Both the position numbers and the translations under genes were made by a program. Source: an uncultured Prevotella sp. (GTDB lineage: Bacteria > Bacteroidota > Bacteroidia > Bacteroidales > Bacteroidaceae). Taken from it: a DNA stretch of 9,761 nt. A model generated the notes under the pieces. That model was not told where the DNA came from. It worked only from the letters and a program-made list of their open reading frames with translations, and did no database searches. The stretch lies in the NCBI GenBank assembly GCA_900770395.1, contig CAAGKM010000016.1, positions 1 through 9,761 on the forward strand, given 5' to 3'. Shown here piece after piece: positions 4,511 to 9,761 of the stretch (positions are counted from its first letter, which is position 1; every line of letters starts with the position of its first letter).

Positions 4511-6568
4511 TTATTTGTTACGAATGCCATAACCGTCGTTATTCAGTTTGCCGTTAGAAGACATCACGCGGTCTGTCGGTATTGGGAATATATATGGAGC
4601 CGCTTTTGAGCGTATCGGGGTAAGGTCTTCGGTTCCTTTCAGAAGCACACCCTCTGTAAGTCCTACCCACGAGTAAATCAGTTCCTCAGACATGATACCT
4701 TTCTTTATATCGTCCCCGTTCTCATCAGTTCCATACTTCTCCTTTGTCTCAGGGTCAGTGTCGCTTACAGATATGAATCCGTCAATGAAACTTACATATT
4801 TTAGACCGTCAAATGTAGCTCCGGCGCTCTTTATATCATCATCCTTAATAGTCTCGGCTGTGTTGTACGGGCTTGCAGACTTGTCGCGGTATGTCAGGTA
4901 GTCGTTCTCAAACTCCAGCTTACCATTTACATAGTTGTAGTACAGGCGCGGAGCCACGTTCATAGCCTCAATCTCCTTGTTCTTGTCATATATAAACTCG
5001 TCATTTACGATGTTCAGCTGTCCGAAGTTCACGGCTGCGGCGCGAATCCACTCCAACGCGTCCACAATAGCGTTGCCGTAGTTGTTCCAGCGTATCAGGT
5101 CGAACTTACGTATGTTCTCGCCGCCGAACTCCCATGCACGCTCCTGCATGATGGCTTTTTTGAACGAATCGTACGATGTCAGTGCGTTGATATATCCGTC
5201 AACCTTTTCTGACTTGTTGTCGGCATTGGCGAAAGCACGCTCGCGCACACGCTTCAGCATCTGCTTAGACAGGGCTGTTGGACCACCGTTCAGCTCGTTG
5301 TCCGCCTCGGCCAACAGCAGCAGCACGTCGGCATAGCGCAGTACAGGCCAGTTGATACCAGTACCCTTGCTCTCCACGCTTGTCACATCAAGATCCATGC
5401 GGCACCATTTAGCCGGTTGTACGCCCTTTGCGTCACATGCCCCCTGCTTATTGTCATACAACCAACGGTAGTTTACGCAAGTAACGGGCAGACGCTGGTC
5501 CTGTGGGTCGAAAGAGCATGCGTAGCTTGGCATGAGGTTTGTGTATGTAGTACCTGCTCCACGTGAGCTGCCTACAACGCTGAGACCGTGGCACCATCCT
5601 ATATCGCCGCCAGAGTTAGGAACGAATCCCATCTCGAAGAGGACATCACCGTCGGCAGGATTACATCCGTTAATCTCGTTGTCGAATATCTCCTTGAAAT
5701 TGCTGTTCAGCGCACGGTCCTTAAGGCTTATAAGCTTCATGGCATATGCCTTTGCCACCTTGTAGTAGTCATCGGCAGTCACGGCAGTCTGCTCGTTGCC
5801 GTTCTCATCCTTGTAGGTTACGGTATATTCCTCGCCGCTCTGTGTGCAGCGTGCCATTGTGCCGTCTGCCTGCATTGAGTATCCCGCACGGAACATTGCC
5901 AGCTTTACTATGAATCCGAGGGCAAAGTCCCTGTTCATAAACTCCACCGTTGCGTCCGTGCTCCACTTCATCTCCTCCTCAACGTTGATGAGGTCCTGTA
6001 TGCAGTGTGTGTAGATGATGTTCTTGTCCACACGTCCGTCGTTGTGCATGTCATCATTTGTAGACGATGTTGTGGCAAATGGTACGTCACCCCAGAAGTT
6101 GCACATCAGCCAGTACCAGTATGCGCGCAGGCAGTATGCCTCACCGTGCAGCTGCTTCATGTCCTTGTCGCCGTTCTGATACATCGAGCTTGCCTCAATG
6201 CCCTCAATGCACTGGTTGGCAAAGTCGATTGCCTTGAGCGAGTTGTCCCAGCAGTTCTTTATGTCGTTGAACTGTGATGTGTTGAGTGCCCATATACCAC
6301 GGCGCGAAGCCTCCTCTGACTGTGCTTTTTTCACGAATCCCACCTCCACGTCGGTGTTCTGCATCCAGTTAGTGCTCATACGCGATGTGTATGTATCCTC
6401 GCAGAAGAACGAGTACACATGATTTATCATCTTGCGCGCGTCGGTAGGGTTGGAGCATACATAATCCCTGTTGTCTGTCGACAGTGTCTCCGTGTCGAGC
6501 ATGTCCTCACAGGATGTCAGGCCGAGACTTGCGACAAATGCTGCTATATATAAAAATTTCTTTTTCAT
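4511..6568 (-). CDS. susD: SusD/RagB family outer-membrane lipoprotein
   Basis: This is the glycan-binding lid that sits on the SusC channel at the cell surface and hands oligosaccharide to it. The signal ends LTSC with lipidated C20, followed by EDMLDTE, a typical SusD start and export context. The N-terminal TPR-like part contains EAYCLRAYWYWLMCNFWGDV (143-162), the conserved RAL/RAF...YGDVP region of the family. C-terminal hallmarks are LRYADVLLLLAEADNEL, ERAWEFGGENIRKFDLIRW, and a closing segment that includes YIFPIPTDR. At 685 residues it is longer than classic SusD (about 550), with inserts between the conserved blocks, as is common in loci for complex glycans. It lies 21 bp after susC and 15 bp before the lipoprotein gene. 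The symbol marks homology; the substrate need not be starch. Confidence 0.96.
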   Translation of the reverse strand: MKKKFLYIAAFVASLGLTSCEDMLDTETLSTDNRDYVCSNPTDARKMINHVYSFFCEDTYTSRMSTNWMQNTDVEVGFVKKAQSEEASRRGIWALNTSQFNDIKNCWDNSLKAIDFANQCIEGIEASSMYQNGDKDMKQLHGEAYCLRAYWYWLMCNFWGDVPFATTSSTNDDMHNDGRVDKNIIYTHCIQDLINVEEEMKWSTDATVEFMNRDFALGFIVKLAMFRAGYSMQADGTMARCTQSGEEYTVTYKDENGNEQTAVTADDYYKVAKAYAMKLISLKDRALNSNFKEIFDNEINGCNPADGDVLFEMGFVPNSGGDIGWCHGLSVVGSSRGAGTTYTNLMPSYACSFDPQDQRLPVTCVNYRWLYDNKQGACDAKGVQPAKWCRMDLDVTSVESKGTGINWPVLRYADVLLLLAEADNELNGGPTALSKQMLKRVRERAFANADNKSEKVDGYINALTSYDSFKKAIMQERAWEFGGENIRKFDLIRWNNYGNAIVDALEWIRAAAVNFGQLNIVNDEFIYDKNKEIEAMNVAPRLYYNYVNGKLEFENDYLTYRDKSASPYNTAETIKDDDIKSAGATFDGLKYVSFIDGFISVSDTDPETKEKYGTDENGDDIKKGIMSEELIYSWVGLTEGVLLKGTEDLTPIRSKAAPYIFPIPTDRVMSSNGKLNNDGYGIRNK

Positions 6569-6589
6569 CTTTTGATTTTGATTTTGTTT
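6569..6589 (-). promoter_or_regulatory. A-rich intercistronic leader of susD
   Basis: The minus-strand sequence between the two genes is made of A-rich units (AAAACAAAATCAAAATCAAAA), with a small repeated unit ATCAAA. No Shine-Dalgarno is present. The short, unstructured spacer fits co-transcription of susC and susD, which are made together as a complex. Confidence 0.5.
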
Positions 6590-9500
6590 TTAGAATGTAA
6601 TGTTTACACCTGCGGTCCAAGAGAAAGACTTCGGATATGCCGAGTAGTCGGCACCCGGTGTCAGTCCGCTGGTCTTGCTTCCACGGATAGAAGAGTTAAC
6701 CTCAGGGTCGTAACCGTCATATCCTGTCAGGCAGAACACGTTGTTCAGCGTGCAGTACAGGCGGAACTGGTTGCATGCGAAACGCTTGGTCCATGCCTGT
6801 GGCAGTGTGAATCCGAGTGTAAGGTTCTGCATTCTGAGGAACGAGCCGTCCTCAACAGCCCATGATGTGGGGACTGGGTTGTTGTCAGACATTGTCGCGC
6901 CCGACCACATTGTTGCTCCAGAGTTCATCGACTTCAGTGTCTCGTAGTCGGTTACGATGGTACCTGTCGCATGGTCGAGATATGTCCATGCGCTTCCGCC
7001 GAGTGTCACGGGAGTCATTTCCTGGCGCAGTGCTGCCCATTGATTGCGGTATGACTGCGAGGCCACCATCTTGTCCATGTTGTAAACGTCGTTGCCCACT
7101 ACGAAGTTGAAGTTGGCAGAGAGGTCAAACCACTTGTATGTGGCGTTGATGCCGAAACCACCCTGGAACTTAGGCTGTGTCTTGCCGATGACAGTACGGT
7201 CGTTGTCTGCATCAATCTTGCCGTCATTGTTGAGGTCCTTGAGCTTCATCGCACCCGGACGCAGACCAGCCTTAGATCCGGCAGTTGTATATGTGTTGTC
7301 AACGACACCCTCTTTCAGGATGTAGTTGCCAGACTTGTCAAACTGGAACTGTGTCTTGCCGTTATCATCAACGTATGTCTCAAAGTCATCCACGCCATAG
7401 ATGCCGTCCTGTACAAATCCCCATACGATACCGAGAGGCTGGCCAACGATTACACGATAGTCGTCAGAGCCACGCATGTCGGTAGAGAATGCACCAGAGT
7501 TGAACTGCATCGACTGCAGACCGTCAGACAGCTTGTCAACCTTGTTTTTGTTTACGCCGATGTTGAAGTTGAAGTTCAGCGAGTAGTCCTTGTGCTGCAG
7601 GGCAACAGCATTCAAAGTCAGCTCGATACCCCTGTTTGAGGTCTGGCCGATGTTCTGCTGCATCGTGGTATATCCGATGGCCGTGATTGGCACTTCCACG
7701 AGAAGGTCTTTCACCGTGTTATAGTAGTAGTCGATAGAACCTGAGATTCTTTCGTTGAAGAATCCGAAGTCAAGACCGATGTTGCGTGTTATGGTTGTCT
7801 CCCACTTCAGGTCTGGGTTGGCAAGCTGGTTGTTGTTAAGTGTGTAGTGAGGATTCTGCTGGTTGCCGGCACCGTAGTACTTGCTGCTTGAGTAAGCCTT
7901 GTATGTGGTTTCAAACAGAGCTGAGCCAATACGGTTGTTACCCGCAGTACCGAACGACAGGCGGAGCTTGAGGTTGGATAGCCAGTTTTTTGTGCTCTCC
8001 ATCCATGATTCTTCTGCGATGCGCCATCCTAATGCTGCTGCCGGGAACAGTCCCCAGCGGTTGCCTCTTGAGAATTTTGACGAGCCGTCGGCACGCATAG
8101 TAAATGTAAGGAGATAGCGGTCGAGCAGGCTGTAATTTGCACGTCCAAAGAAAGATACCGTGCGGTCCTCCTGTCCGAGGCTTGACGATATTGTCTGCGC
8201 GCCCGTAGCCTTAGAGTTGTTCTGCATTGCCGCAAACATCTTCTCAGGACTGATGTCTTCCTGGAAATACTTACCCACGATAGCCATTGTCTCATTGTTT
8301 GATGCCACATACTCTTGGCCGAGCATAATATTGACATCGTGTGTATTGTTGAATTTCTGCTTCCATGTCAGCGTATGAGCTGCACGCAGCTTCCACGAGT
8401 CCTTCTTGTTCCATTCGCCCATAGGAAGGCTTCCTCCGTCCTGTACGGCCTTGTTGCTCATGGCTCCATACCAGTCTTTCTGCTGGAAGAACGTATAGTC
8501 GTAACCGCCTTCAGCGCGATATGTGAAGTTCTTTGTTATGTCCCATGTCAGGGCTGCGTTGAAGTTGTACTTGCGCTCGTTCTTTCTTCTCCAGTAGTCG
8601 TTCACCTGATCCTTCATGCTTCTTGTAGCCTTGATGTACTCGTCATACTCGTCCTCGGGCAATGTAGACGGATCAATGTCTATCTGGTCGTAAAGTCCGT
8701 TAACCGGACCTTTCATTATGGCATCATACGAACGTATCTTGTAAGAGCCACCGCCGGTACCGACACCCTTGGTCTCAGTGTCAGAGAGTCTTACTCCGAA
8801 ATCAAGGTTGAGGTTCTTGTAAAGCTCGTGCTTCAGCTTGAAGTTCATGTTGTAGCGGCTATAGCCGTTGTCTTCCATGAGGCTGTTGTCGTTAACGTAT
8901 GTTCCGCTGAGTGTGAACTTTGTCTTCTCGCTTCCTCCGGTGACACTTATATTGTGGCTTGTGGACAATTCACTGTTGCCAAACATCTCCTCCTGCCAGT
9001 CTGTACCTTCCTGATATTTGTAAAGGTCAAGGTCATCGTATGCTCCGTAACGCTTCTCGAAAGAGTTGATGGCTGATGCACCCTGCAGAGCCTGACGCTC
9101 ATACAGATACATCACATACTGGTATGGATCCATTGTGTCAAGCTTCTTGCGTATTGTCTTGCCCTGGATATATCCGTTATAGCTTACGGTAGTCTTGCCC
9201 CCCCGGGCGTTCTTGGTTGTGACGAGGATTACACCGTTTGCACCCTGCGAACCGTAGATAGCCGTTGATGCGGCATCCTTCAGCACCGTGATGTCCTCAA
9301 TGTCGCTTGAAGCGATATCGCTGATGCTTGATACAGGGAACCCGTCTACTATATAAAGAGGTGAGTTGTCGCCGGTGATTGAGCCGCCGCCACGCACTTT
9401 TATAAGCATTTCTGCATCGGGAGAGCCGTCGGAGGTTGTAATCTGTACGCCGGCGAGCTTACCGGTCAGAGCCTCGGCAACATTTGTTACCGGGATCTTT

Positions 9501-9761
9501 GCCAAGTCGGAACCTTTTACGGTATTTACCGCTCCCGTCAGGTCCTTTTTGCGCACTGAGCCGTAACCGATTACCACCACGTCGTTAAGGGTGGTGTTGT
9601 CGTCCTCAAGAACAACGTTTACGGTTTTCTTACCTGCAACGCTAACCGTCTTGCTCTTCATACCGATGTATGACACTACGATGTGGTTGCCCTTTACTTT
9701 CAGTGTGAAATTACCGTCAAGGTCGGTAACGGTGGCGTTCTTGGTGTTGCCCTGCTCGGCA
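6590..9761 (-). CDS. susC: SusC/RagA family TonB-dependent transporter, 5' end missing
   Basis: This outer-membrane beta-barrel imports glycan fragments using energy from TonB-ExbBD. The frame is open to the right edge of the window, so 1056 residues are visible and the signal peptide and start are missing; the GTG at 9674-9676 is internal. Visible first is the end of a carboxypeptidase-regulatory-like domain (TVTDLDGNFTLKV), then LNDVVVIGYGSVRKKDLTGA (TonB-box/plug entry) and the plug, with SPLYIVDG and ITVLKDAASTAIYGSQGANG, hallmarks of the SusC/RagA signature. The barrel follows, ending in SWTAGVNITF with the usual terminal aromatic residue. An Asp/Asn-rich loop DLNNDGKIDADND (about 7190-7240) resembles a calcium-binding turn and is frequent in this family. 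susD follows after 21 bp. The frame is intact throughout. The promoter and any regulator lie beyond the right edge. Confidence 0.97.
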   Translation of the reverse strand, partial: AEQGNTKNATVTDLDGNFTLKVKGNHIVVSYIGMKSKTVSVAGKKTVNVVLEDDNTTLNDVVVIGYGSVRKKDLTGAVNTVKGSDLAKIPVTNVAEALTGKLAGVQITTSDGSPDAEMLIKVRGGGSITGDNSPLYIVDGFPVSSISDIASSDIEDITVLKDAASTAIYGSQGANGVILVTTKNARGGKTTVSYNGYIQGKTIRKKLDTMDPYQYVMYLYERQALQGASAINSFEKRYGAYDDLDLYKYQEGTDWQEEMFGNSELSTSHNISVTGGSEKTKFTLSGTYVNDNSLMEDNGYSRYNMNFKLKHELYKNLNLDFGVRLSDTETKGVGTGGGSYKIRSYDAIMKGPVNGLYDQIDIDPSTLPEDEYDEYIKATRSMKDQVNDYWRRKNERKYNFNAALTWDITKNFTYRAEGGYDYTFFQQKDWYGAMSNKAVQDGGSLPMGEWNKKDSWKLRAAHTLTWKQKFNNTHDVNIMLGQEYVASNNETMAIVGKYFQEDISPEKMFAAMQNNSKATGAQTISSSLGQEDRTVSFFGRANYSLLDRYLLTFTMRADGSSKFSRGNRWGLFPAAALGWRIAEESWMESTKNWLSNLKLRLSFGTAGNNRIGSALFETTYKAYSSSKYYGAGNQQNPHYTLNNNQLANPDLKWETTITRNIGLDFGFFNERISGSIDYYYNTVKDLLVEVPITAIGYTTMQQNIGQTSNRGIELTLNAVALQHKDYSLNFNFNIGVNKNKVDKLSDGLQSMQFNSGAFSTDMRGSDDYRVIVGQPLGIVWGFVQDGIYGVDDFETYVDDNGKTQFQFDKSGNYILKEGVVDNTYTTAGSKAGLRPGAMKLKDLNNDGKIDADNDRTVIGKTQPKFQGGFGINATYKWFDLSANFNFVVGNDVYNMDKMVASQSYRNQWAALRQEMTPVTLGGSAWTYLDHATGTIVTDYETLKSMNSGATMWSGATMSDNNPVPTSWAVEDGSFLRMQNLTLGFTLPQAWTKRFACNQFRLYCTLNNVFCLTGYDGYDPEVNSSIRGSKTSGLTPGADYSAYPKSFSWTAGVNITF

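Noticed and set aside
8315..9076. A 253-codon open frame on the plus strand, the longest antisense frame in the window
   Set aside because: It lies wholly inside susC on the opposite strand. Its translation is rich in Val, Leu and Cys without domain logic, and susC is intact and well recognised. It is a coding shadow.
9674..9676. GTG as the start codon of the SusC homologue
   Set aside because: The frame continues upstream to the window edge with good carboxypeptidase-regulatory-like sequence (TVTDLDGNFTLKV), so this codon is an internal Val.

Overview
The window looks like chromosomal DNA from a gut-type Bacteroidota, most likely Bacteroidales and probably close to Prevotella. The evidence is a SusC/SusD pair with a lipoprotein partner, a secreted protein whose tail (NLAGQRV...GLVIKNGKKY) is of a kind common in Prevotella, A-rich leaders in place of Shine-Dalgarno sites, and a Bacteroidetes-type -7 box (TAnnTTTG). 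No species can be named from sequence alone.

Layout: (1) At the left edge is a tRNA-Val(TAC) gene followed at once by a strong intrinsic terminator. (2) Positions 121-642 hold no convincing intact gene but are rich in structure: a 21-bp-stem hairpin, a possible C-terminal remnant of a lost gene, two copies of a GC-rich palindromic repeat, a small AT hairpin, then a promoter and a 14-bp perfect palindrome. (3) Positions 643-1896 (+) encode an intact AAA_14/DUF4143 ATPase. (4) A convergent terminator at 1900-1932 separates it from a minus-strand block that fills the rest of the window. (5) Read in the direction of transcription (right to left), that block is susC (5' end beyond the right edge), susD, a DUF4957/DUF5123-type surface lipoprotein, an intergenic hairpin, and a small secreted protein with a T9SS-like tail.

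susC, susD and the lipoprotein are spaced by 21 and 15 bp and are clearly one operon. They form the uptake part of a polysaccharide utilization locus: the lipoproteins capture glycan at the cell surface and the TonB-dependent SusC channel imports it under the SusD lid. No glycosidase, lyase or regulator lies in the window; any such genes would be beyond the right edge. The beta-helix-like lipoprotein, and the resemblance of the small secreted protein to modules I associate with Prevotella pectinases, point weakly to pectin or a related acidic glycan. This is inference.

I do not see a clearly new biological system here. The items most worth following are the stand-alone secreted protein with a compositional break before its tail, the paired palindromic repeats and long hairpin between tRNA-Val and the ATPase gene, the perfect palindrome just after the ATPase promoter, the shared A-rich leader word in the locus, and short poly-G tracts in three surface-protein genes.
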